Assembly (NCBI GenBank): GCA_023428335.1
Contig: JAEYYS010000070.1
Location: 1-8,278 of the forward strand
Direction of reading: 5' to 3'
Length of the DNA: 8,278 nucleotides
From: Verrucomicrobiota bacterium
GTDB lineage: Bacteria; Verrucomicrobiota; Verrucomicrobiia; Verrucomicrobiales; Verrucomicrobiaceae
Under the pieces are notes generated by a model. It searched no databases, was not told the origin of the DNA, and saw only the letters and a list, made by a program, of their open reading frames with translations. Of this stretch, positions 1 through 7,157 are shown piece by piece. Positions within the stretch are counted from its first letter, which is position 1; each line of letters starts with the position of its first letter. Both the position numbers and the translations under genes were made by a program.

Positions 1-351
1 GAGGAGGACAAGAAGAAGGCCGACGAGGCCTTCGCGGCCGACAAGAAGGCCCGCGAGGAGAAACTCGCCAAGGAACAGCAGTTTGCCGGCTGGGTCTTTG
101 AGGTTTCGGAATACACCGTCAACAACCTGTTCAAGAAGCGCGCGGAAATCGTTCGCTCCAAGCAGGAGCCTGCCGCGGGTGCTCCCGCCGCACCTGCAGC
201 CCCGCAGGGCGCTGCGCCTGCGGTCAGGCCGGTGCTGCCGGGCGCGCCGCCCAGTCTGACGACGCCACCGGTGCCGCTGCCGAGCGCGCCGAAGACCGAG
301 ATCAAGCCGGCTGCCGACCCCGCGGCGAATCCGGCGGCACCGAAGAACTGA
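1..351 (+). CDS. C-terminal fragment of a protein with Lys/Glu-rich segment and Pro/Ala-rich tail; possibly DUF4340
   Basis: Frame 1 is open from the window edge to TGA at 349-351, giving the last 116 residues of a gene that starts upstream. Residues 1-27 are highly charged (Lys, Glu, Asp, Ala) and look helical. Residues 28-55 form a short ordered segment containing FAGWVFEVSEY and then NNLFKKRAEIV. Residues 59-116 are a low-complexity tail rich in Ala and Pro. The ordered segment resembles, from memory, the C-terminal end of DUF4340 proteins, which often sit beside GldG/ABC-2 exporter genes in Verrucomicrobiota and Bacteroidota. That assignment is tentative because the diagnostic N-terminal part is outside the window. 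The gene ends just before a strong terminator, so it closes its own transcription unit and is probably unrelated to the ABC genes that follow. The reading frame itself is well supported; the family is not. Confidence 0.7.
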   Translation, partial: EEDKKKADEAFAADKKAREEKLAKEQQFAGWVFEVSEYTVNNLFKKRAEIVRSKQEPAAGAPAAPAAPQGAAPAVRPVLPGAPPSLTTPPVPLPSAPKTEIKPAADPAANPAAPKN

Positions 352-369
352 GTTCGCGATCTTGCCACG

Positions 370-402
370 ACGGCGGCCCTGTCCGGGGCCGCCGTTTTTC
401 TT
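370..402 (+). terminator. Rho-independent terminator
   Basis: A perfect 10-bp stem, ACGGCGGCCC (370-379) pairing with GGGCCGCCGT (386-395), encloses the 6-nt loop TGTCCG. A run of five T (395-399) follows, then CTT. It lies 19 nt after the stop codon of the upstream partial gene and before the ABC permease, so it very likely ends the upstream transcript. The downstream genes would then need their own promoter in about 403-460, where I see no convincing -35/-10 pair. Confidence 0.88.
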
Positions 403-460
403 GGGCCGCGCCACTCTGTCTTGACGCCCGCCCGGCGCTGTGGCCACTTGCGCAACGGAC

Positions 461-1216
461 ATGCCACGAATCCCGTCCAGCTTCCGTCGCCCCTTCTGGA
501 GCCTGCTGTTGCTGGGCGCGGTCTCGTTCGCGTTGTATGCCGTCTTTGCCCGGGTCCACTATGATTGGAACTGGCAGCGTGCCTGGCAGTATCGCGGTCA
601 GTTTGTTCAGGGGTGGTTGCTGACACTGGGCTTGTCGCTTGCCGCCATGGCCCTGAGTGTGCTCGTTGGATTTGCGCTCATGCTCGGCCGGCGCGCGCGG
701 AACGAGCCCCTGCGGCTGTTTTGCACGGGCGCGGTTGAACTGCTGCGAGGCTCGCCGCTGCTCGTCCAGTTGCTGGTCGGCTACTACATTCTCGCCACGG
801 CTGTGCATCTCGATTCGCCGCTGCTGGTCGGCATCCTCCTGCTGGCCTGCTTCGAGGGGGCCTATCTCGCCGAGATCTTCCGCGGCGCGGTGGAAAGCAT
901 CAGTCACTCCCAGCTTGAGGCGGCGCGTGCGGTCGGTTTCGACCGCTGGCAGACCTACCGTTTCGTCATCCTGCCGCAGGCGGTGCGGCGCGCGCTGCCG
1001 GGCACCACAGGTCAGCTGGTTTCGCTCATCAAGGATTCGTCGCTGCTCTCGGTCATCGGTGTTGAAGAGCTGGTGCAGAAGGTGCGCATCCTGAATTCCG
1101 GAAGTTACACCTCGCTCGAAGGCTACCTGCCGCTGGCCATGGCCTATCTGGTTGTCACCCTGCCGCTGTCCTGGTATGCCCGGCGCCTGGAAAGGAGGTT
1201 CGCCTATGAAACTTGA
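461..1216 (+). CDS. Amino acid ABC transporter permease (HisM/GlnP family)
   Basis: This is a 251-residue inner-membrane permease of the polar amino acid ABC family (His/Glu/Gln/Arg type). A cytoplasmic N-terminus (MPRIPSSFRRPF) leads into a first membrane helix at about 14-31. Further hydrophobic segments lie near 51-75, 98-138 (probably two helices), 185-205 and 222-242. The coupling (EAA) loop is clear at about 153-180, with EAARAVGF followed by FVILPQAVRRALPG, where the ATPase docks. Other family features are the ELLRGSPLLVQL segment at 93-104 and the SLIKDSSLLSVIGVEEL segment at 188-204. Length fits the family, and no substrate-binding domain is fused to it. I chose ATG 461; an in-frame GTG at 440 would add seven residues (MATCATD) that do not look family-like, and neither start has a good ribosome binding site. 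The 3' end overlaps the ATPase gene by 11 bp. The exact substrate cannot be read from the sequence. Confidence 0.92.
   Translation: MPRIPSSFRRPFWSLLLLGAVSFALYAVFARVHYDWNWQRAWQYRGQFVQGWLLTLGLSLAAMALSVLVGFALMLGRRARNEPLRLFCTGAVELLRGSPLLVQLLVGYYILATAVHLDSPLLVGILLLACFEGAYLAEIFRGAVESISHSQLEAARAVGFDRWQTYRFVILPQAVRRALPGTTGQLVSLIKDSSLLSVIGVEELVQKVRILNSGSYTSLEGYLPLAMAYLVVTLPLSWYARRLERRFAYET
1191..1198 (+). promoter_or_regulatory. Strong ribosome binding site of the ABC ATPase gene
   Basis: AAAGGAGG lies 7 nt before the ATG at 1206, inside the 3' end of the permease gene. It decides the ATPase start in favour of ATG 1206 over upstream in-frame starts such as the one at 1152. It is the only strong Shine-Dalgarno sequence I found in the window. 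Confidence 0.85.
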
Positions 1217-1943
1217 GGCGATCGATCTGACCAAACGCTACGGCGCTTTTCAGGCCCTTGCCGGCGCCTGCTTCGCCACCGGCGGCGAAGCGCGTGTGGT
1301 CGCCCTGCTCGGGCCGAGCGGCGGCGGCAAGTCCACCCTGCTGCGCGTACTCGGCGGCCTGCTGCTGCCGGAGGTGGGCGAGGTGCGCATCGATGGCGAG
1401 GCCCTGCCTCATGAGCCGGCGGCGGCGTTGGCGGTGCTGCGCCGCAACGGCTTTGTCTTCCAGGGCTACAACCTGTTTCCCCACCTGAGCCTGCAGGAAA
1501 ACATCACGCTGCCCCTGCGCGAGGTCCACGGCCAGAGCGACTCGGCCGCCGCGGCGCGGGCGCTGGAACTGCTCGAGCGACTTGGCCTTGCGGAGCATCG
1601 CCACAAGCGCCCGGCCGAACTCTCCGGCGGCCAGCAGCAGCGCGGCGCCATCGCCCGCGCCCTGGCGCCGCGCCCGCGCCTGCTGCTGCTCGATGAACCG
1701 ACCTCGGCACTCGACCCGGTGATGACCGGCGAGGTGCTCGATGTCGTCCGCGAACTCGCCGAGGGCGGCCAGCAAATCGTGCTCGCCACCCATGAGATCC
1801 ACTTTGCCCGGCACGTCGCCGACTGGGTGGTCTTCCTGGCCGGCGGCCGCGTGCAGGAAAGCCGGCCGGCGGCGGATTTTTTCCGTGAGCCAGCCTGCGA
1901 GGCGGCACGCGACTACCTGGGCGGCCTGTCCAGGTACCACTGA
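1206..1943 (+). CDS. Amino acid ABC transporter ATP-binding protein (GlnQ/HisP type)
   Basis: This 245-residue cytoplasmic ATPase powers the permease encoded just upstream. All nucleotide-binding motifs are present: Walker A GPSGGGKST (36-44), Q-loop Gln86 in VFQGYNLFPHL, the ABC signature LSGGQQQR (139-146), Walker B LLLLDEP with Asp163/Glu164, D-loop SALD (167-170) and the switch His196 in ATHE. The FQGYNLFPHLSLQENI wording and the SALDP motif are typical of the polar amino acid (GlnQ/HisP) subfamily, and the length of about 245 matches. The start at ATG 1206 is fixed by a strong Shine-Dalgarno at 1191-1198 and overlaps the permease stop by 11 bp, implying coupled translation. The protein looks fully functional. 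No periplasmic binding protein gene is in view on either side, so the partner must be encoded elsewhere or be absent. The next gene begins only 12 bp after its stop with no terminator between them. Confidence 0.95.
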   Translation: MKLEAIDLTKRYGAFQALAGACFATGGEARVVALLGPSGGGKSTLLRVLGGLLLPEVGEVRIDGEALPHEPAAALAVLRRNGFVFQGYNLFPHLSLQENITLPLREVHGQSDSAAAARALELLERLGLAEHRHKRPAELSGGQQQRGAIARALAPRPRLLLLDEPTSALDPVMTGEVLDVVRELAEGGQQIVLATHEIHFARHVADWVVFLAGGRVQESRPAADFFREPACEAARDYLGGLSRYH

Positions 1944-1955
1944 GTCGCCGGCAAA

Positions 1956-4883
1956 ATGCAAAGGCCGCCCCGCCGCTGTCGTACAGGCAGGTGCGTGCGT
2001 CTTTTTCTCCATGCCGCCGGCCGCTGGTCCGGCTTGCTTGCCGTGCTGGCGGCGACGGCTTCATCTGTCGTTGCCGCGGAGGTGTTTTTCGAGGATCGCG
2101 TCGCGCCCCTGCTGGAGCAGCGCTGCCGCGAATGCCACAATCCGCAGACCCGCCGCGCCAACCTCGATCTCAGCAGTGCCGAAGCCCTGCTGCGCGGCAG
2201 TGACTCCGGGCCCGTGGTCAAGCCGGGCGATCCCCAGCACAGCACGCTCTATGAAATGGTCCACACCGGCGAGATGCCGCGCAAGGGCGACAAATTGACG
2301 GCGGAGCAGATGCACTGGATTGAGGACTGGATCCGCGGCGGGGCGCGCTTCCGCAGTGCGCCGGTGGCCGAGGCGCGCCTGCACAAGCACGACGTGCTGC
2401 CCGTGCTGCTGCTGCGCTGCACGGCCTGCCACGGCGCCGAACTCCAGCGCGGCGGGCTCGACCTGAGGCAACCGGAAAACCTGCTCACCGGCGGCACCGC
2501 CGGTCCCGCCGTTGTGCCCGGCAAGCCCGCCGCCAGCCTGGCCTTGCAGCGCGTCGAGCAGGAACTCTGCCCGCCCAAGGATCAGTTGCTCAAGTACTTC
2601 GTCGAGCGCCCCTCGTCGGTGGAGATCGACAAGCTGCGTGAGTGGATCGCCAGCGGCGCCTCGATGCGCGAGACGCCGCCCGATGCCGCCAATGGCGAGC
2701 CGGACCCGCTGGTCACCGAGGCCGACCGCGCGCATTGGGCCTTTCAAAAGCTGCCGGCGCGCGTGCCGGTGCCGGCGGCGGACGGGGCGACGCCGCTGCG
2801 GCCGGTCGATGCCTTCCTGCGCGTGCGTCAGCGCGAGCGCGGGCTCGACTTCGCCCCCGAGGCGCCGCGTCACGTCCTGGTGCGGCGGGCGTATTTCGAT
2901 CTCACCGGCCTGCCGCCCCCTGTCGAGGAATTGGCACGCTGGCAGGAGCATCCGAGCGACGGCTGGTATGCCGAGATGATCGATCACCTGCTTGCCTCGC
3001 CGCACTACGGCGAGCGCTGGGGACGGTTCTGGCTGGATGTTGCCGGCTACGCCGATTCCGAGGGTGGTACGTCCGAGGATCCGGTGCGCGAGACGGCCTG
3101 GAAGTACCGCGACTACGTCATCCGCTCGCTCAATGCCGACAAGCCCTGGGATCGCTTCCTGCTCGAGCAGCTCGCCGGCGATGAACTCGCCGATGCCAAC
3201 GATCCGGCGCGGGTGACCGACGCGGTGGTCGAGCAACTGGTCGCCACCGGTTTCCTGCGCATGGGTGTGGATCAGACCGGGTCGCGCACGATGAATTTTG
3301 TGCCCGAGCGCCTCGGCGTCATTGCCGATGCCCTGCAGGTGGTGGGTTCCGGCATTCTCGGCCTGACGATCGACTGCGCGCGCTGCCACAGCCACAAGTA
3401 CGACGCCCTGCCGCAGCGCGATTATTACCGGCTCAAGGCGGTGTTTCAGGGCGCGCTCGATGAGCACGACTGGCTGACCTGGAAGAACCGCAACCTCGAG
3501 GCCGCGCCCCCGGAGGTGGCTGCCCGTCACAAGCAAGTCGTCGCCGACCTGCAGAAGCAGATCAAGGCCGCCGAGGGCCGGCGCGCCACCGCCTTGAAGT
3601 CGGTTCAGGACCGCTATTACCAGGAACGCTGGCCGAAGCTGGCCAAGGCCGAGCAGGCGGCGATCCTCGCCGCGGTCAAGGCCGATGCCGGCCGCCGCAG
3701 CCGGCGCGAGGAGGAACTGGTGCGCCGCTACGAAACCGAGTTGAAACCGGTCGAACGCGTGCTGGTGGAACGGCATCCCGAACTCGGCGTGCAACTGCGC
3801 GCCTTCGACGCCGACATCGCCGCCCTGCGCGAGCGCCTGCCGCCGCCGCTGGCGGTGCGCGCCCTCTGGGACCGCGGCCGGCCCTCGCCGACTTACCTGC
3901 TCGCACGCGGCGAGGCCCATCGCCCAACCCGTCTGGTCGGTCCGGGCGTGCCTTCGGTGCTGACCGATGGTCGCACGCCGTTTGTCGCCGAGCCGCCCTG
4001 GCCGGGCGCGGACAAGACCGGTCGCCGCCTGGCCTTCGCCCGCTGGCTGACCGCCCCCGACCACCCACTCACCGCCCGCGTGCTGGTCAACCGCGTCTGG
4101 GCGAAGTACTTCGGCCGCGGGTTGGTCGCCACCCTCGACAACTTTGGCGTGCAGGGCGCCAAACCGACGCACCCGGAACTGCTCGACTGGCTGGCGCGCG
4201 ATTTTGTCGACAGCGGCTGGAGCCTGAAACACCTGCATCGCACGCTGCTGCTGTCGCGTGCCTACCGGCAGGGCTCGGTGGCCGAGGCCGCTCAGCAGGT
4301 CGATCCGGAGAACCTGTTGCTCGCGCGCATGCCGTTGCGCCGGCTCGATGCCGAGGCCCTGCGCGATGCCCTGCACGCGGTGGCCGGCCGGTTGGATGTC
4401 CGCTTGTTCGGGCCGCCGGCGCCGGTGACGGTGCGGGCCGATGGACTCATTGTCGATGACCCGGCTGCGGCCGGTCACCGCCGCAGCGTCTACCTGCGCC
4501 TGCGCCGCACGGAGATGCCCTCGCTGCTGGCCACCTTCGATTACCCGGAGATGCAGCCCAACTGCATCCAGCGCAACGTCTCGACCGTCTCGCTGCAGCC
4601 GCTCATGCTGATGAACAACCAGCGTGTGCGTGAACTCGCCGGCGCCTTTGCCGACCGCCTGCTGGCGGCGGCGCCCGACACGGATCAGGTGCGACTGGCC
4701 TTCGAGACCGCCCTGCAGCGCACGCCCGCAGCCGAGGAAGTCGCGGCGGCCCAGGCCGTGTTGGCGCAGGCGCAGACGTCGTGGCAAAACGAGGGGTTGT
4801 CGCCCGAGCGTGCGCAGCGTGAAGCCCTCGCCGCCCTCTGTCACACCTTGTTCAACACCGCCGAGTTTCTCCATGTCGACTGA
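1956..4883 (+). CDS. PSD1 and planctomycete cytochrome C domain-containing protein (DUF1549/DUF1553)
   Basis: This is a 975-residue exported protein. An Arg-rich N-terminus and a hydrophobic stretch (about 26-40) end in SSVVAA, a good signal peptidase I site, with the mature protein starting near Glu42. Two tandem cytochrome c-like domains follow: about 44-132 with CRECH (57-61) and likely distal Met107 in GEMP, and about 145-235 with CTACH (155-159). The DUF1549 region (about 284-500) holds VRRAYFDLTGLPP, HYGERWGRFWLDVAGYADSEG and a third CXXCH, CARCH (474-478). Residues 518-630 are charged and probably coiled coil. DUF1553 (about 690-955) includes LVNRVWAKYFGRGLV and PLMLMNNQRV. Length and order match complete PSD1 proteins. 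The family is predicted to act in redox chemistry in the envelope; its substrate is unknown. In the second cytochrome domain Cys205 (ELCPPK) stands where Met is usual. ATG 1956 has no clear ribosome binding site; GTG 1995 (with GGCAGG upstream) would give a shorter signal peptide and is possible. It overlaps the next gene by 11 bp. Confidence 0.95.
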   Translation: MQRPPRRCRTGRCVRLFLHAAGRWSGLLAVLAATASSVVAAEVFFEDRVAPLLEQRCRECHNPQTRRANLDLSSAEALLRGSDSGPVVKPGDPQHSTLYEMVHTGEMPRKGDKLTAEQMHWIEDWIRGGARFRSAPVAEARLHKHDVLPVLLLRCTACHGAELQRGGLDLRQPENLLTGGTAGPAVVPGKPAASLALQRVEQELCPPKDQLLKYFVERPSSVEIDKLREWIASGASMRETPPDAANGEPDPLVTEADRAHWAFQKLPARVPVPAADGATPLRPVDAFLRVRQRERGLDFAPEAPRHVLVRRAYFDLTGLPPPVEELARWQEHPSDGWYAEMIDHLLASPHYGERWGRFWLDVAGYADSEGGTSEDPVRETAWKYRDYVIRSLNADKPWDRFLLEQLAGDELADANDPARVTDAVVEQLVATGFLRMGVDQTGSRTMNFVPERLGVIADALQVVGSGILGLTIDCARCHSHKYDALPQRDYYRLKAVFQGALDEHDWLTWKNRNLEAAPPEVAARHKQVVADLQKQIKAAEGRRATALKSVQDRYYQERWPKLAKAEQAAILAAVKADAGRRSRREEELVRRYETELKPVERVLVERHPELGVQLRAFDADIAALRERLPPPLAVRALWDRGRPSPTYLLARGEAHRPTRLVGPGVPSVLTDGRTPFVAEPPWPGADKTGRRLAFARWLTAPDHPLTARVLVNRVWAKYFGRGLVATLDNFGVQGAKPTHPELLDWLARDFVDSGWSLKHLHRTLLLSRAYRQGSVAEAAQQVDPENLLLARMPLRRLDAEALRDALHAVAGRLDVRLFGPPAPVTVRADGLIVDDPAAAGHRRSVYLRLRRTEMPSLLATFDYPEMQPNCIQRNVSTVSLQPLMLMNNQRVRELAGAFADRLLAAAPDTDQVRLAFETALQRTPAAEEVAAAQAVLAQAQTSWQNEGLSPERAQREALAALCHTLFNTAEFLHVD

Positions 4884-6315
4884 GCCCGCCATGTCCGGCC
4901 TGACCCGCCGCTCCTTCTTCCATCGCATGTCCGACGGCCTCTGTGGTGCGGCGCTGGCACATCTTTTTGCCGGCGACGGCCTGCTCGCGGCCTCGGCGCC
5001 CGGGCGCCACGATCTCAGCCCGAAATCGCCGCATCAACCGGCGCGGGCAAAGTCGGTCATTCATTTGTTCATGAATGGCGGGCCCAGCCAGATGGATCTG
5101 TTTGATCCCAAGCCCGCGCTCGAGCGTTATGCCGGCAAGTCCTTCCCGGGCCGGGTCGAGGAGCTGGGCAATGTCGGTGCTTCGAATGTTGGCGCCATCA
5201 TGCCGGGGCGTTTCAAGTTCGCCCGCCATGGCCAGTCCGGGATGTGGATGTCGGATGCCCTGCCGCACACGGCCAAGGTGATTGATGAACTCTGCTTCAT
5301 GCATTCGCTTTGGACGGATCATCCAAACCACGACAACGCCCTGTACAAGATTCACAGCGGTCGCCTGTTCATGGGGCATCCCTCCCTCGGCGCCTGGATT
5401 GCCTACGGCCTCGGCAGCGAGTGCCAGGACCTGCCCGCCTATGTCGTGCTCGACGACGAGCGCGGCCTGCCGAAGAACGATGTGCGCAACTGGACCTCGG
5501 CCTTCCTGCCGCCCATCTATCAAGGCACGCGCTTCCGCAGCACGGGCGCGCCCATCCTCAACCTGACGCCGGAGTTCGACCAGCCGGCTCCGGTGGCTGA
5601 CGCCGCTCGCGACCTGCTCGACCGACTCGACCGCCGCCACCGCGTCCTGCGTCCAGGGTATCCGGAATTGGATGCCCGCATCGAGGCCTACAGCCTGGCC
5701 GCGCGCATGCAACTCAGCGCCAGCGATGTGCTCGATCTGTCAAGTGAAAGCGAGGCGACCCGCACTGCCTACGGCATCGGCAATGCGGTCACCGACTCGT
5801 ACGGTCGCCGCTGCCTGATGGCGCGCCGGCTCGTCGAGCGCGGCGTGCGCTTTGTGCAGCTCTTCCTCGACGACCAGCCCTGGGACAATCACAGCAACCT
5901 TGCCGAGACCCTGCTCTCCGCCTGCGAACGCACCGACCAGCCGGTGGCGGCACTCATCCGCGACCTGCGCCAGCGCGGCCTGCTCGACGATACCCTGGTC
6001 ATCTGGGGTGGCGAGTTCGGGCGCACGCCGACTTCGCAGAAGATCGGCAACGAGTTCAGCGGGCGCGACCACAACATGCAGGGCTTCACCACCTGGATGG
6101 CGGGCGGCGGTCTCAAGCGCGGCTTCAGTTACGGCGAGACCGATGAGCTCGGCCACAAGGCGGTGCTGAATCCGGTCAGTGTGCCGGACTTTCATGCGAC
6201 GATCCTGCACGCGCTCGGTCTCGACGCCGAGCGACTGCACTACGAGCGCAACGGCCTGGAGGAGCGGCTCACCGGCTTTGCCTCGCCGAAGGTTGTGCAG
6301 GGCATCTTCGCCTGA
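4873..6315 (+). CDS. DUF1501 domain-containing protein with Tat-like signal
   Basis: This 480-residue protein of the DUF1501 family has the alkaline phosphatase/sulfatase-like fold and is almost always found next to PSD1 genes in Planctomycetota and Verrucomicrobiota. The N-terminus has a Tat-like motif (TRRSFFHR, twin Arg12-Arg13) followed by a moderately hydrophobic stretch (about 21-41), suggesting folded export. Family signatures include SVIHLFMNGGPSQMDLFDPK (61-80), the HSLWTDHPNHDNALYKIHSG block (144-163), WDNHSN (337-342), VIWGGEFGRTP (376-386), GRDHNMQGFTTWMAGGGLK (397-415) and PDFHATILHALGL (438-450). Conserved Asp/His/Glu in these blocks (Asp338, His340, Glu381, Asp399, His400, His441) are plausible metal ligands by analogy with the superfamily. 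Length is normal and no lesion is visible. ATG 4873 overlaps the PSD1 stop by 11 bp; ATG 4891 is the alternative start, six residues shorter and keeping the twin Arg. Function and substrate are not established for the family. Confidence 0.95.
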   Translation: MSTEPAMSGLTRRSFFHRMSDGLCGAALAHLFAGDGLLAASAPGRHDLSPKSPHQPARAKSVIHLFMNGGPSQMDLFDPKPALERYAGKSFPGRVEELGNVGASNVGAIMPGRFKFARHGQSGMWMSDALPHTAKVIDELCFMHSLWTDHPNHDNALYKIHSGRLFMGHPSLGAWIAYGLGSECQDLPAYVVLDDERGLPKNDVRNWTSAFLPPIYQGTRFRSTGAPILNLTPEFDQPAPVADAARDLLDRLDRRHRVLRPGYPELDARIEAYSLAARMQLSASDVLDLSSESEATRTAYGIGNAVTDSYGRRCLMARRLVERGVRFVQLFLDDQPWDNHSNLAETLLSACERTDQPVAALIRDLRQRGLLDDTLVIWGGEFGRTPTSQKIGNEFSGRDHNMQGFTTWMAGGGLKRGFSYGETDELGHKAVLNPVSVPDFHATILHALGLDAERLHYERNGLEERLTGFASPKVVQGIFA

Positions 6316-6317
6316 AT

Positions 6318-7151
6318 TCAACCGCGGCGCAGCAGGCGGCGGAAGTTGCCGCCGAGTACGAGGTGTTTTTGTTCCTCGGTGAGGCCGGCAAACAGGACCT
6401 TGCCCAGCTCCGTGCCGAGCGAGCGCGAGGGCAGGTGGCTGCCGAAGACGACGCGTTCGGCGCCGAGTTCGCGCACCGCCATTTCCAGGAAACCGGCGGT
6501 GGCATCAAACCCGGAGGTTTCGACGACGATGTTGGGCCGGTCGCGCACGGCGCGCAGGCCGAGCTCCCAGTTGCCACCGGCATGGGCGCAGATGAAAGTC
6601 TGCTCCGGAAAGCGGGCCGCCAGTTCGGCGAGGTCGGACGGGGTTGATCCGTGGGGCGGGCCGGGCTCGTTGGTCTTGAACCAAGTGTGCATCATGATCG
6701 CGCCGCCGAGGGCGGCGACGCGTTCGACCAGACGGGCGACATCCGGATGCGTGCAGGGCAGGCCGGCAGGCGCGCCCCCGGGAAAATACACGCCATCCAT
6801 GGGGCCGTCGCGCAGCCAGCGGTCGAGGGCGGTCAGCGAGTGTTTCGGTTCGCGGGCATTGATCTGGATCATGCCGAGCATCAGATCCGGCCAGCGCCGC
6901 AGGGGTTCGTCGATCTGCTCCGGATGCGCGGTCGCCCATTGCTCGATGGCGGTGCCGCCGGTGCCGAGGCCGACATCCGGAAAGTAGCAGAGTTTTTTCA
7001 GGGCCGCGCGTTCGACGAGCGGCAGCAGGGCCTCGATGGCCGGCACGGTGGCCGCGCCGCGCGCCTGGGTCAGGTAGGAATCCCAGATCTCATAGCGCGC
7101 GAGTGCTTCGGTGGCGGGCAGGGGCGACCAGGTGGGCGGCGGCGTTGGCAT
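6318..7151 (-). CDS. Amidohydrolase-2-like protein with atypical metal site
   Basis: This 277-residue protein has no signal peptide, so it is probably cytoplasmic. It resembles the amidohydrolase_2 (PF04909) TIM-barrel family, strongest in its C-terminal half: AIMMHTWFKTNEPGP (151-165), FICAHAGGNWELGLRAV (186-202), NIVVETSGFDA (207-217) and RVVFGSHLP (233-241), then a LVLGGNFRRLL ending (264-274) typical of the last barrel segment. His155 and His190 are where the family places metal or catalytic His. The usual N-terminal metal motif (Asp-x-His-x-His at the end of strand 1) is absent: the equivalent place reads IWDSYL (22-27). The Asp of the usual FGSD motif is His239 here. The protein may therefore bind metal differently or not at all. 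It is the second gene of a minus-strand pair, starting 6 bp after the stop of its paralog, with no clear ribosome binding site, which suggests coupled translation. Its stop is 2 bp from that of the convergent DUF1501 gene. Reaction and substrate are unknown. Confidence 0.88.
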   Translation of the reverse strand: MPTPPPTWSPLPATEALARYEIWDSYLTQARGAATVPAIEALLPLVERAALKKLCYFPDVGLGTGGTAIEQWATAHPEQIDEPLRRWPDLMLGMIQINAREPKHSLTALDRWLRDGPMDGVYFPGGAPAGLPCTHPDVARLVERVAALGGAIMMHTWFKTNEPGPPHGSTPSDLAELAARFPEQTFICAHAGGNWELGLRAVRDRPNIVVETSGFDATAGFLEMAVRELGAERVVFGSHLPSRSLGTELGKVLFAGLTEEQKHLVLGGNFRRLLRRG

Positions 7152-7157
7152 GGCGGG

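Noticed and set aside
421..449. TTGACG at 421-426 as a -35 box for the permease operon
   Set aside because: At a 17-bp spacing the next hexamer is CCACTT, which does not resemble a -10 box, and nothing better lies nearby.
302..1234. Minus-strand open frame (310 codons) opposite the ABC permease
   Set aside because: It crosses the terminator and lies antisense to a clear permease; the translation is low-complexity Arg/Gln/Gly-rich with no family resemblance.
1155..2012. Minus-strand open frame (285 codons) opposite the ABC ATPase
   Set aside because: It is antisense to an ATPase with all motifs intact, and its product has no recognisable motif.
2061..4928. Long minus-strand open frame (955 codons) antisense to the PSD1 gene
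   Set aside because: Its translation is rich in Arg, Gln, Gly and His with no recognisable domain, while the plus strand gives a full PSD1 protein. Long antisense frames are expected from the codon bias of G+C-rich genes.
6335..6353. GGCGGC / GCCGCC hairpin near the convergent gene ends
   Set aside because: The stem is only 6 bp, there is no T run on either side, and it lies within the coding sequence for the GGNFRR segment.
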